The translations under genes and the position numbers were made by a program. Positions 42,861 through 51,019 of a stretch of DNA of 64,000 nt are shown piece after piece. The notes beneath the pieces were generated by a model, which was not told where the DNA came from, did not search any database, and worked only from the letters and a program-made list of their open reading frames with translations. Within the stretch, counting starts at the first letter, position 1, and each line of letters starts with the position of its first letter. The stretch is from an uncultured Ruminococcus sp. (GTDB lineage Bacteria; Bacillota; Clostridia; Oscillospirales; Ruminococcaceae), in assembly GCA_902780505.1 (NCBI GenBank), contig CACZFN010000015.1, positions 1 through 64,000 of the forward strand, written 5' to 3'.

Positions 42861-43211
42861 TCATACATTGTTTTCATATTTTTTTCTGAGTTCTTCAAGG
42901 GCTTTTTTCTCAATACGGGAAACATATGACCTTGAGATATCAAGCTTCTTTGCGACTTCGCGCTGAGTAAGCGGCATATTACCGCAAAGACCGTAGCGAA
43001 GTATAATTATCTCGCGTTCTCTGCCGGAAAGAGTTGAGTTGATGATCCTGTAAAGCTGCTGCGAGGATATTTTCAGCTCGATCTCGTCGTCAATACAGGT
43101 GTCGTCGGCTATCATATCCATAAGCGTCAGCCCGCCGTCGTCTGATGATGAATCTATAGGCTCTGAAAAATGAACATCATTGGCGCTTTTCTTTCCTGCA
43201 CGGAAATGCAT
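42861..43211 (-). pseudogene. sigK: 3' half of sporulation sigma factor sigma-K, interrupted
   Basis: The frame can be read from TGT at 43232 as C-V-A-N-E-I-L-M-H-F-R-A-G-K-K and continues through region 3 (VHFSEPIDSSSDDGGLTLMDMI) and a complete region 4 (LSGREREIIILRYGL, LTQREVAKKLDISRSYVSRIEKKALEEL). This matches sigma-K from its ENEILM motif onward. Regions 1-2, which bind the -10 element and core polymerase, are absent, and no start codon with a ribosome-binding site supports separate translation. The break is at the Asn-Glu codons, where a serine-recombinase gene begins. The fragment is not necessarily dead: excision could rejoin it to a distant 5' half in sporulating cells. Confidence 0.85.
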
Positions 43212-43218
43212 AAGTATC

Positions 43219-43223
43219 TCATT
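43219..43223 (-). other. Candidate recombination core AATGA
   Basis: AATGA covers the Asn-Glu codons of sigK on the minus strand and, in another frame, the TGA stop of the recombinase. In B. subtilis the skin element recombines through an AATGA repeat at the same place in sigK (established knowledge); the partner copy is not in this window. Confidence 0.55.
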
Positions 43224-44904
43224 TGCTACACACTCCTAACGGCCTTTTTGTGATAGGGGATTTTTGCGAGTGCATGATGTAGATATGGATATTTTCACCG
43301 TCCCATTCTATACGGCTGACAAAGCATCTTATAAGGTCGCGCTTTTTTGTTACATCAAGCCCGTCAACACTTTTAGCAAAGGAGGAGAGCATATCGGCAA
43401 GCGACTCAAAGCTTTCATCGGAAAGGTCATTTTGTGATATAAGGCGGCGGTATTCTTCTATTGTGGCATCACATTGCTCGGCGCTTTTATGGAGGGAGTT
43501 TATCTGTGTGATTATATCCTCTGCCGCCTTGCTTTGCCCTGCAAGGGAGAGTGCTTTTACAAGATTTGAGCATTCGGATTCGATCTGTTTTTTCTTGGAT
43601 CTCAGCTTTTCTATTTCTGCGGTGTAATCGGCAAAGGTTTCGGAGAGGTCTTTTTTTGAGCCTTTTAAAAGCCTTATCAGCTCGGAGTTATCATCGCCGA
43701 GCTTTTTTATTTCGCCTATTACCTGCAAGTCAAGGTCATTGCCGTTTATACGTTTCATATTGCATTGTTTGCCGTGGCTTTTTTCTTTCATCTCGCAGAG
43801 GTAGTCATAAACACGCTCACCGCGTTTATTAAGGCGGCTTGAAAGCTTGGGGCGCATATAGCTCCCACAGTCCTTGCAGATAAGCAGACCCGAGAGGAGA
43901 GCCGCGTTGCTCCTTTGTCTGCGGTAGGACTTAGCTTTATTGAGCCCCAGAAGGTGCTGAGCCGCTGCCCAATCCTTACCATTGATAATGCCCTTATGCT
44001 TGCCGACGGCGATTATCCATTCTGACATATCCTTTAGCTTCATGGACTTGCCGCTTACCTGCAAGGTCTTATTATACGCAAGCACACCGTTATTGCCGTC
44101 AAAGTCGCTGTCATCGGCATAGACCTGCATATTATTATCCTTAAAATTGGAAAGAGCGTCGCTGTCATTGATAAGATAGACGGGGTTTTGCAGGATAGTT
44201 TTGATCGCAAAGCGCGAGAAGTTGATGCCCGTCTTGGTCTTTATACCATTATTGATAAGGTATGTTTCGACCTTGGTGAGAGAGCGCAGTTCAAGGAATT
44301 TTTCATAGACGGTCTTGACTATATTTATTTCCTCGGGGAGCTGTTCAAGCATTTGCGCCTTATGGACTTTGCCGTCAACTGTAACGCTGCCGACAGTTCC
44401 CACACTTTTATAGCCCGTAGGGGGATTGCCGCCGAGCCAGCGCCCCGATTTTGCAAGCTCACGCATATTATCGGTGATACGCTCGGTGATTATATCACGT
44501 TCAAGCTGAGCGAACACGGAGGATATCATCATCATAGCCTTGCCCATAGGGGAGGTATCGTCAAGGTTATCGCTGACAGAGCGAAAGGCGACGTTATGCT
44601 CCTTAAGCTCGTCATAGGTCTTGACAAAGTCGGCGGTATTACGGCTTATCCTATCAAGGCGGTAGCAGATAACGAGCCTGAACTCACCCTCGCGACAGCG
44701 GCGCATCATCTCCTGAAACTGTGGGCGCTTTGTGTTCCCTCCCGAAAAGCCCTCGTCCTCAAACACGACGATATCCTTATCATCTATATGGTAGGTCGCC
44801 TTAAGCTCACGGGTACACATCTCTATCTGGTTGCCGATGCTCTCGCCCTTGCCGGTGAATCTGGATTTTCGGCTGTATATGGCGAATTTGCGGAGGTCGG
44901 TCAT
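43219..44904 (-). CDS. Large serine recombinase of a sigK-intervening (skin-like) element
   Basis: About 561 residues: resolvase domain 1-150 with catalytic Ser14 (YSRKS) and CYRLDRISRNTADF; recombinase domain ~165-330 (GNPPTGYKS, INIVKTVYEKFLE, GINFSRFAIKTILQNPVYL); a zinc ribbon (CKDCGSYMRP...CEMKEKSHGKQC); then a coiled coil. It catalyses integration or excision between attachment sites. Its stop codon abuts the truncated sigK, the position SpoIVCA-type recombinases hold in skin elements. Start: ATG 44904 is spaced 10 from AAAGG; GTG 44913 is too close. It has a consensus promoter. Confidence 0.93.
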   Translation of the reverse strand: MTDLRKFAIYSRKSRFTGKGESIGNQIEMCTRELKATYHIDDKDIVVFEDEGFSGGNTKRPQFQEMMRRCREGEFRLVICYRLDRISRNTADFVKTYDELKEHNVAFRSVSDNLDDTSPMGKAMMMISSVFAQLERDIITERITDNMRELAKSGRWLGGNPPTGYKSVGTVGSVTVDGKVHKAQMLEQLPEEINIVKTVYEKFLELRSLTKVETYLINNGIKTKTGINFSRFAIKTILQNPVYLINDSDALSNFKDNNMQVYADDSDFDGNNGVLAYNKTLQVSGKSMKLKDMSEWIIAVGKHKGIINGKDWAAAQHLLGLNKAKSYRRQRSNAALLSGLLICKDCGSYMRPKLSSRLNKRGERVYDYLCEMKEKSHGKQCNMKRINGNDLDLQVIGEIKKLGDDNSELIRLLKGSKKDLSETFADYTAEIEKLRSKKKQIESECSNLVKALSLAGQSKAAEDIITQINSLHKSAEQCDATIEEYRRLISQNDLSDESFESLADMLSSFAKSVDGLDVTKKRDLIRCFVSRIEWDGENIHIYIMHSQKSPITKRPLGVCSK

Positions 44905-44955
44905 GGGGGTCACGCCTTTCTAAATATATTTATATGGTTTTATATCGGTATGGAT

Positions 44956-44984
44956 ATTATAGCATATTGTGGGGAGGGTGTCAA
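44956..44984 (-). promoter_or_regulatory. Promoter of the recombinase gene
   Basis: Minus-strand TTGACA (44979-44984), 17-bp spacer, TATAAT (44956-44961). It looks like a vegetative promoter, not a mother-cell sigma-E one. Confidence 0.7.
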
Positions 44985-45068
44985 GGGGGGAGTAATGTGT
45001 GCTTGGTGGAGTGTCTGAGGCAGTTAAATTACTGAGAAGCGTTTGAATATGAAGGGTTTTGTCATACC

Positions 45069-45177
45069 GACTCGACAAAATGGCAACTTGGCATTAATTT
45101 TGTCGAGTAACTCGATAAAAATTTGTCGAGTGACTCGATAAAACTGCCTTTCGGATGTATATTTTTATCGAGTGAAG
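45069..45177. repeat. Iterated palindromic sites (TCGAGT-ACTCGA)
   Basis: TTGTCGAGTAACTCGATAAAA-like units at 45100-45120 and 45123-45143 (differing at one base), half-sites ACTCGACAAAA at 45070-45080 and TTTTATCGAGTGA at 45163-45175. All lie between the divergent recombinase and antitoxin promoters. They look like multiple operators for one dimeric DNA-binding protein. Confidence 0.6.
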
Positions 45178-45245
45178 GAGGAGGTGAACGAGTTTGCGAT
45201 TTTGAGGTAATTACCGCAATATAAAAATGCGATCGTAAAATAATA

Positions 45246-45274
45246 TTGCATTTTTGTTAAGTTCATGGTATAAT
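45246..45274 (+). promoter_or_regulatory. Promoter of the VbhA-like antitoxin gene
   Basis: TTGCAT (45246-45251), 17-bp spacer, TATAAT (45269-45274). Confidence 0.65.
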
Positions 45275-45354
45275 AGTATGTAAAGATATACCCTGTCAGC
45301 GCAATTGTCAAACTATATAAAGACTTATCAGAAACTTACATAGGAGGCGTAAGT

Positions 45355-45555
45355 ATGAAACGGCAAATATATATGAAGCCTGTCAGCACCGAACAGCATC
45401 AAAACATGGTTCGGAGCGTTGCCGGAACAATGGCGATAGAGGGCATCACCTTGAGCGAAGCGAGCAGACACAACCTTGACAGATATGCAAGCGGTCAAGT
45501 GAATTATCAGCAGCTCATTTCAGAACTAAAAGCAAAATACCAGAGGGCGAAGTGA
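45355..45555 (+). CDS. VbhA-like antitoxin, apparently orphan
   Basis: 66 residues. RSVAGTMAIEGITLSEASRHNLDRYASGQVNYQQLI fits the VbhA antitoxin helix bundle, including the T-x-x-x-E-G inhibitory motif (TMAIEG) that puts a Glu into the Fic toxin's ATP pocket. Normally a Fic AMP-transferase gene follows; here only a stub is left (next entry). GGAGGCG precedes the ATG. It may act in trans, or be a leftover. Confidence 0.75.
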   Translation: MKRQIYMKPVSTEQHQNMVRSVAGTMAIEGITLSEASRHNLDRYASGQVNYQQLISELKAKYQRAK

Positions 45556-45627
45556 ATGTTTTCAAAATATGATGTGTACACCACAGTGCAGTATCTAAGG
45601 ACAAATGTTGCCTTTTTACTTAATTAA
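45556..45627 (+). pseudogene. 5' stub of a Fic-type toxin gene
   Basis: ATG directly after the antitoxin's TGA starts MFSKYDVYT, which recalls how Fic toxins paired with such antitoxins begin, but the frame changes character and stops after 23 codons. The catalytic HxFxxGNGR region is missing. Probably deleted by recombination, leaving the antitoxin. Confidence 0.4.
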
Positions 45628-45642
45628 ATAGCTACAAACAAC

Positions 45643-45677
45643 GACCCTGCCCGTTTAATCAAAATACGGACAGGGTC
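45643..45677 (-). terminator. Terminator of the YTG-repeat surface-protein gene
   Basis: GACCCTGCCCG / CGGACAGGGTC hairpin with T-rich sequence on both sides; likely bidirectional. Confidence 0.6.
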
Positions 45678-45739
45678 TGTATTATTTATCAGCTTTTGTG
45701 CCAAAGCGATTTTCCTATAAATATATGCTCTCAGCGTTC

Positions 45740-48328
45740 CTACGCCGAGACTATCTTAAAGGTCTTCTTTACCGTCCCCTTATAGCTTCCCTTGCCGGTT
45801 ATCGTAATAGTTGCAGTGCCGACCTTTTTATTGCTTTTGTAGGAAACGGTATAGTCTGTTCCTTTTTTGAGGGTCACGCCGCCGAGGGTGACTTTTACCG
45901 CAGGCTTTATTGCTTTGCCGGTATATTTATACTTTTTGCTTACTCCCGTGACCTTAGCTTTGGCGACAGATGCTTTGGTTATCTTAAAGGTCTTTTTAAT
46001 GCTGCCGGTGTAGTTCCCTTTACCCTTTATAGTAACAGTCGCAGTGCCGACAGCTTTGTTGTTCTTAAAGGAAATCGTGTAGTCTGTGCCCTTCTTCAAG
46101 GTCTTGCTGCCAAGCTTAACTGTAGGTGTCTGAGTTATCGCCTTGCCTGTATAGGACTTATTTGAAAGTCCGCTTACCGTAGCCTTAGTAACAGATGCAG
46201 CATTTATCTTGAAGGTCCTGCTTATAGTGCCTGTATAATCGCCCTTGCCGGTTATGGTAACGGAAGCTGTGCCGACGCTTATGTTGTTTTTATATGTGAC
46301 GGTATAGTCGGTTCCTGATTTAAGTGTTTTGCCCGAGAGGGTGACAGTCGGGGCAGGCTTTATCGCACTGCCGGTATAGGTCTTATTTGTAATGCCTGAA
46401 ACTGTAGCAGCAGAAATGCTCTCCGTTTTGATGAGCTTGGCTGTATAAGTGTCCTTATAGCTGTCGCTGCATATCGAGCAGGTGTGGAGGGTGTAGCCCT
46501 GTGTATCGTAGGTTGGGGCTATCACCTTATCTGTATATCTATGTGCGGTTTTGGGGATAGAGACTGTTTCTGCTTTGCTGCATATGCTGCATTTTCTTGT
46601 CTTTGAGCCCTCTGCCGTGCAGGTGGCAGCCTTGGTCACAGTCCACTCACCGAATGAATGCTCCTCATGTATTTCGCCGGGTTTAGTCGACCCGTCGTAA
46701 TTATACGATGTGTGCGGTGCTGTATTTGTGTTTCTGTCAACATTCAGAGCCTCGACCTCGCTTTGAGTGAGCGTAATCATATCGAGATATTTTTGATCTA
46801 ATTTCCCATAGTCGATAAGTGTCAATATCTCGTAGATATCATCACAGCAGTCCTCATCAAAGGCAAAGTGATCTGCCACCCAGCATTGTTTTTCATCATT
46901 GTACTTGAAAAGTACAGTTCTTTCCTTTGTGGTTATCTCGTCTACTTTATCTGTTAAAACATAGCAGCCCTCTGCTTCGTTATATTCACGTTCATAGTGA
47001 TGTTTTATCTGGGGCAGCTTATAATTTGTAAGCAGGATATCGCTTTTCGGGTGGTCTGCAAACCTTTCGCCAGGAATATATTGTTCCCAGTTGTTGATAT
47101 ATCTTCCGTCTATCCATGTGTCAGAGCCATATCTGAGATCTCCCCATATATACCTTTTAGTGCCGGGGTCGGATTCGTTCTGAATTATAGATATATTATC
47201 ATCACGGCTTATATTGTAGAGATATGCATAGCTCGGTACAATTTCGAGTTTACCGTTTATGTAGGCGTAATTGGTGTTGACCCTTACCCACGAGCCGCTG
47301 CCGACTTTTCTGCATATATCCTCATAGTTAAGCTCTCCGTCTCTCGGAACATCATTGTCCATTTTCATTGCCGAGTATTCTTTGAGCAGTGCACGTGTGT
47401 TTTCAAGAGTTATTTTTGTGCCGTTTGTTCCAAAGGTGTAATACTGCTTTATTTTGTCAGATGATATAAGCTGTCCGTCACCTTTACCTGCACCGCCGTA
47501 GGAGCGTGTTTCTCCCTTATAGGTGACATTTATCTGGTAATGATAATAATCGTCCCATTCATATGTAGAGCTGCTGTCAAGTCTCCTTGATACCTGAGCC
47601 ATTATGCTCGGAAAGCCCAATGAATCAAATATAAATGGGTAAACGTATGATGCGAATAATGGCTGGGAATCCTCACGGAGAAAAGGGCTGAAAATATAAA
47701 AGCTAAGGTCTGCATGATTTGCTGTCAAAAGGCTCCAGTACTCATCGGCTTTTTTTAACTCACCTCTGATACGTGATCCGCTGTAAAGGCATATTGATGT
47801 AAAGCCGTCTTCTACAGAGTCCATTTTTTCAAAAAAGCCAGAACCGGTCGCATATGTATCTATCAGGTAATCAATTTGATCTTTTAATGCAGGAAGCTTT
47901 AGCTTTATACCGGTATCTCTGGCATCGTCGCCTGATGTATCCTGAAGCACCACTTCACCGCCGTCAGTTGTGCCGCTTCTGAAGATATATCCGCCATTCA
48001 CACGACCGGTCTTAGGGTCATCATATTTTATATCGGCAAAAATTTCATCTTCAAAATCTATTGCAGACAAAAAACCTGTGGAGTTTTGTATTGATTCATC
48101 TATAAATCTGAAAGAGTTCGGGTCGGGATTATCCGTCTTAACAAAGAAATACTCATTAAACGGAGAAAGAAGCGGCGTTATCTCATATGTATAATCGGTA
48201 ACGCTTTTTTCCTTTGCCTGAGCTGTAATGCTGCTCACTAAATACTCGGAAACAGCCGTCTCGGGCAGCACCGCAGCACTGCTTAGTATTATTCCGAACG
48301 CTGTAAATAATGATATAAGCTTTTTCAT
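45740..48328 (-). CDS. Secreted protein with three YTG-type beta repeats
   Basis: 862 residues. Signal peptide (LISLFTAFGIILSSAAVLPETA), then a ~520-residue N-terminal domain I do not recognise, two Cys-containing HSFGEWTVTKAATCTAEGSK / HTCSICSDSY-type linkers, and three ~75-residue repeats at the C-terminus (each with YTGKAI or YTGSAI, LKxGTDYTVxYKNN, GTAxVTIxGKGxYTG, TFKI). The same repeat occurs once in the surface protein at 62.5 kb. No sorting signal is visible; the repeats may bind wall or host material. RBS GGAGGAAG. Confidence 0.75.
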   Translation of the reverse strand: MKKLISLFTAFGIILSSAAVLPETAVSEYLVSSITAQAKEKSVTDYTYEITPLLSPFNEYFFVKTDNPDPNSFRFIDESIQNSTGFLSAIDFEDEIFADIKYDDPKTGRVNGGYIFRSGTTDGGEVVLQDTSGDDARDTGIKLKLPALKDQIDYLIDTYATGSGFFEKMDSVEDGFTSICLYSGSRIRGELKKADEYWSLLTANHADLSFYIFSPFLREDSQPLFASYVYPFIFDSLGFPSIMAQVSRRLDSSSTYEWDDYYHYQINVTYKGETRSYGGAGKGDGQLISSDKIKQYYTFGTNGTKITLENTRALLKEYSAMKMDNDVPRDGELNYEDICRKVGSGSWVRVNTNYAYINGKLEIVPSYAYLYNISRDDNISIIQNESDPGTKRYIWGDLRYGSDTWIDGRYINNWEQYIPGERFADHPKSDILLTNYKLPQIKHHYEREYNEAEGCYVLTDKVDEITTKERTVLFKYNDEKQCWVADHFAFDEDCCDDIYEILTLIDYGKLDQKYLDMITLTQSEVEALNVDRNTNTAPHTSYNYDGSTKPGEIHEEHSFGEWTVTKAATCTAEGSKTRKCSICSKAETVSIPKTAHRYTDKVIAPTYDTQGYTLHTCSICSDSYKDTYTAKLIKTESISAATVSGITNKTYTGSAIKPAPTVTLSGKTLKSGTDYTVTYKNNISVGTASVTITGKGDYTGTISRTFKINAASVTKATVSGLSNKSYTGKAITQTPTVKLGSKTLKKGTDYTISFKNNKAVGTATVTIKGKGNYTGSIKKTFKITKASVAKAKVTGVSKKYKYTGKAIKPAVKVTLGGVTLKKGTDYTVSYKSNKKVGTATITITGKGSYKGTVKKTFKIVSA

Positions 48329-48390
48329 ACTCTTCCTCCTATCAAAAAGGCAAGTGCGATTGCATACGCATTGGATATGGATACACTTTT

Positions 48391-48419
48391 ATTATATAGG
48401 TTTTTATGGGGTTTGTCAA
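48391..48419 (-). promoter_or_regulatory. Promoter of the YTG-repeat protein gene
   Basis: Minus-strand TTGACA (48414-48419), 17-bp spacer, TATAAT (48391-48396). Confidence 0.7.
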
Positions 48420-48505
48420 TAATAGGCAATGAAAGTGCAGAGCGGCATATTGAGAATAACTGCTTGATATGATATAGGTATATGTTTTATTTGCTAAATT
48501 ATTAT

Positions 48506-49717
48506 TCACTCCATATCAAACACCATATCCACCTGCTCCAGATCCAGCAAATAGTATTTTCTGCTTTTCTGCCGGTTCTCGATAAGCAGATGATCTGGGA
48601 TAAGAGACAGTTTAGTCCTTAGTGTATTATCAGATATTCCCATATGAACGACAAGCTCTTGTCGGCTGAGACCTATGTTGGAAAACAGTGCGGCTTTTAT
48701 GAGCAGATCATAAAGATCAGCCATATAGGGTTTATATGAGTTTGGCAGCCTGTTTGTATATTTAAGGTAGTAAGTCAACTTTTGCTTTTTATCCTCAAGT
48801 GTTTCCAGCAGCTGGCTCATAGATTTGACGACTATCTCAAGAAACATTTCTACAAAAGGTGTCAATTCACCTTTGTTACGAGGGTCGTTGCATATATCAA
48901 ATGCTTTATAATATTTGGATATGTTCTCCTTTATAGTGTAGGAGAGTCTGAAGCCTATCAGTGGGGTAAGCTGATCTGATAGAATATAGCTGCTTATAAA
49001 ACGGCTTATTCTTCCGTTGCCGTCATAAAATGGGTGTATATAGCCAAAAAGATAATGAAAAACCGAAATTCTTATAAATATATCTATGTCATCATCATTA
49101 AGTATAGCTAAGCTTTGTTCGAGTGTCTTTATTACCAGGCTCTCCGGAAATAATCCTTTATGGATCACCTTTTGAGATGCAGACTGTACCTCGACACCTT
49201 CTTTTCTGAAGATAACACCGTCAGGAAGGCTATCGGGGTCGTTTGCTTTTATCTCATCATAAAAAATATCATCATATACCTTTCTTATGTCCTGACAGGT
49301 TTTGAATTCAGTTTTCTGATTATTCCAAAGGGCTTCATACTTTGCAACAAGCCCGACAAAGCGGTCACGTTTGTTTTGTTTAGACAGATCCTGTAATATT
49401 CCTTCTATTTCTTTGCGGGTACTGTGAACACCCTCAATATCGTTTGTCAGTAGTATTTCGTCTATTAGACATTTTTCGGTAAACTGTTCAATAGCTACAC
49501 CTGGCAAAGAGTGACATATATCAGCAACCTTTTTGTCAAGGCGTTCTATCGAGATTATTTGTTTAAAAATTTCGGGGGTCTGACAGATAAACGCAGGATA
49601 ATCACCGATGTTTACATTAAGGTGCAGAGCATTACTGTCATTATATCGACGTTCATATTCTTGCTTATATTCTTTTTCGTTCATATAAAAAATTATCCTT
49701 AAAGGCTTTTCGGGCAT
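48506..49717 (-). CDS. Fic-family protein, class II type
   Basis: 403 residues. The Fic core motif HPFYDGNGRISRF (~240-252) is complete (HxFx[D/E]GNGRxxR), so nucleotide transfer, usually AMPylation, is expected. An N-terminal inhibitory motif TNDIEG (~95-101, [S/T]xxxE[G/N]) would hold the enzyme in check. A C-terminal winged-helix (LVVHMGISDNTLRTKLSLI) suggests DNA binding, as in many class II Fic proteins. AGGAGA lies 9 bases before the chosen ATG; an internal ATG at 49684 is also possible. It is not the lost partner of the VbhA-like gene, being in the opposite orientation and self-inhibited. Confidence 0.88.
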   Translation of the reverse strand: MPEKPLRIIFYMNEKEYKQEYERRYNDSNALHLNVNIGDYPAFICQTPEIFKQIISIERLDKKVADICHSLPGVAIEQFTEKCLIDEILLTNDIEGVHSTRKEIEGILQDLSKQNKRDRFVGLVAKYEALWNNQKTEFKTCQDIRKVYDDIFYDEIKANDPDSLPDGVIFRKEGVEVQSASQKVIHKGLFPESLVIKTLEQSLAILNDDDIDIFIRISVFHYLFGYIHPFYDGNGRISRFISSYILSDQLTPLIGFRLSYTIKENISKYYKAFDICNDPRNKGELTPFVEMFLEIVVKSMSQLLETLEDKKQKLTYYLKYTNRLPNSYKPYMADLYDLLIKAALFSNIGLSRQELVVHMGISDNTLRTKLSLIPDHLLIENRQKSRKYYLLDLEQVDMVFDME

Positions 49718-49841
49718 ACATTATCATCTCCTGCTATATATTATATGAAGTCAAACGCAAATTCAGCCGAATTTGAGTAAGGATATATCTGTAAATATAA
49801 GTAAAACGCAAAATATGGCTGTTTTTGCGTTTCTTGATATC

Positions 49842-49870
49842 ATTATAGCATTATTAAGCGTAAAAGTCAA
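49842..49870 (-). promoter_or_regulatory. Promoter of the fic gene
   Basis: Minus-strand TTGACT (49865-49870), 17-bp spacer, TATAAT (49842-49847). The leader contains an ACGCAAAA/TTTTGCGT hairpin (49806-49830) and a second AAACGCAAA copy near 49754, possible operators. Confidence 0.65.
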
Positions 49871-49982
49871 GGTAATTTGAGTTTTGTGGGTCTGGTTAAT
49901 TCTTTTTCTTATCATTTTTTACTGCGTTTTGCCAAAAAGTCTTAAATTCTTATAAGTTTTTTCTTCTACATCGAAAAAACTT

Positions 49983-50011
49983 TTGACTTCATAAAGCATT
50001 TTTGGTATAAT
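49983..50011 (+). promoter_or_regulatory. Promoter of the aldo/keto reductase gene
   Basis: TTGACT (49983-49988), 17-bp spacer, TATAAT (50006-50011). Confidence 0.75.
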
Positions 50012-50050
50012 AGAAAAAACACAGACAAAATTTGTTAACGAGGTGCAGCA

Positions 50051-50902
50051 ATGAAAAAAGTTATACTAAAAAGCGGAATAACAGTTCCTGCCATAGGTCA
50101 GGGGACGTGGAAGATAGGCGACTATGCTGACAAAAGAAAACAGGAGATAGGTGCCCTCAGAACAGGCATCGAGCATGGCATGACGCTGATCGACACGGCG
50201 GAGATGTACGGAAGCGGCAGGAGCGAGATGTTAGTGGGCGAGGCGATAGCGCCATATGACCGTGAGAAGCTGTTTATTGTTTCAAAAGTGCTGCCGAATA
50301 ATGCCGGGAGAAAAAATATGCGCCGCTGCTGTGAGGAAAGCCTTAAACGCCTTAGGACCGACTATCTGGACCTTTACCTTTATCATTGGCGTGGGAGCAT
50401 TCCCCTTAGTGAAACAGTGGAGTGTTTGCAGGAATTAAAGGACAGCGGACTTATCAAAGAGTGGGGCGTATCGAATTTTAACACCGCCGATATGCAGGAG
50501 CTTGAAGCGCTAAAGCTCGGCACAAACTGCGCTGCCGTTCAGGACCTGTACCACATCGGCTCACGGGGGACAGAATACAGTCTCAAGACTTATCTCAGAG
50601 ACAACGGCATTGCTTTTATGACGTATTGTCCCCTTGCGATAAACGGCAGTCTGAGGCGCGGCATCACCGAAAATGCGGTGATAAAAAAGATTGCATCAGC
50701 TCACGGTGCAACAGTTCAGCAGATAATGCTTGCATGGGCGATTCGTGACGGAAACACTATCGCTATCCCCAAAAGCTCGTCGGAAAAGCACACCATTGAA
50801 AACGCACAGGCGGCGGAGATACAGCTCAGTGATGATGAGCTGAAAATGCTTAATGATGAGTTCCCGGCACCGGATAGGGAAACGGCGTTGGATGTGGAGT
50901 GA
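50051..50902 (+). CDS. Aldo/keto reductase
   Basis: 283 residues, a single TIM barrel. The tetrad Asp48, Tyr53 (LIDTAEMYGSGRSE), Lys79 (FIVSKV) and His112 (LYLYHWRG) is intact; AIPKSSSEKH near the C-terminus binds the NADPH phosphate. It reduces aldehydes or ketones of unknown identity. CGAGGTG precedes the ATG. Metabolic cargo like this within the accessory region is unusual but not rare. Confidence 0.92.
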   Translation: MKKVILKSGITVPAIGQGTWKIGDYADKRKQEIGALRTGIEHGMTLIDTAEMYGSGRSEMLVGEAIAPYDREKLFIVSKVLPNNAGRKNMRRCCEESLKRLRTDYLDLYLYHWRGSIPLSETVECLQELKDSGLIKEWGVSNFNTADMQELEALKLGTNCAAVQDLYHIGSRGTEYSLKTYLRDNGIAFMTYCPLAINGSLRRGITENAVIKKIASAHGATVQQIMLAWAIRDGNTIAIPKSSSEKHTIENAQAAEIQLSDDELKMLNDEFPAPDRETALDVE

Positions 50903-50968
50903 GAGTTTAGCGCTTTTTTCTGCGGTGACACAAAGAATCTCAAAACCGAAAATATAATAAATAATTCA

Positions 50969-51003
50969 GCCCCCTGCGTCAGTATTTGACGGCAGGGGGC
51001 TTT
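50969..51003. terminator. Shared terminator between convergent genes
   Basis: GCCCCCTG...CAGGGGGC with GTCAGTATTTGAC inside; T-rich on both exits (TTTGCC to the right, TGAATTATTTATT to the left). Confidence 0.75.
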
Positions 51004-51019
51004 GCCATAAAAAGCATTA

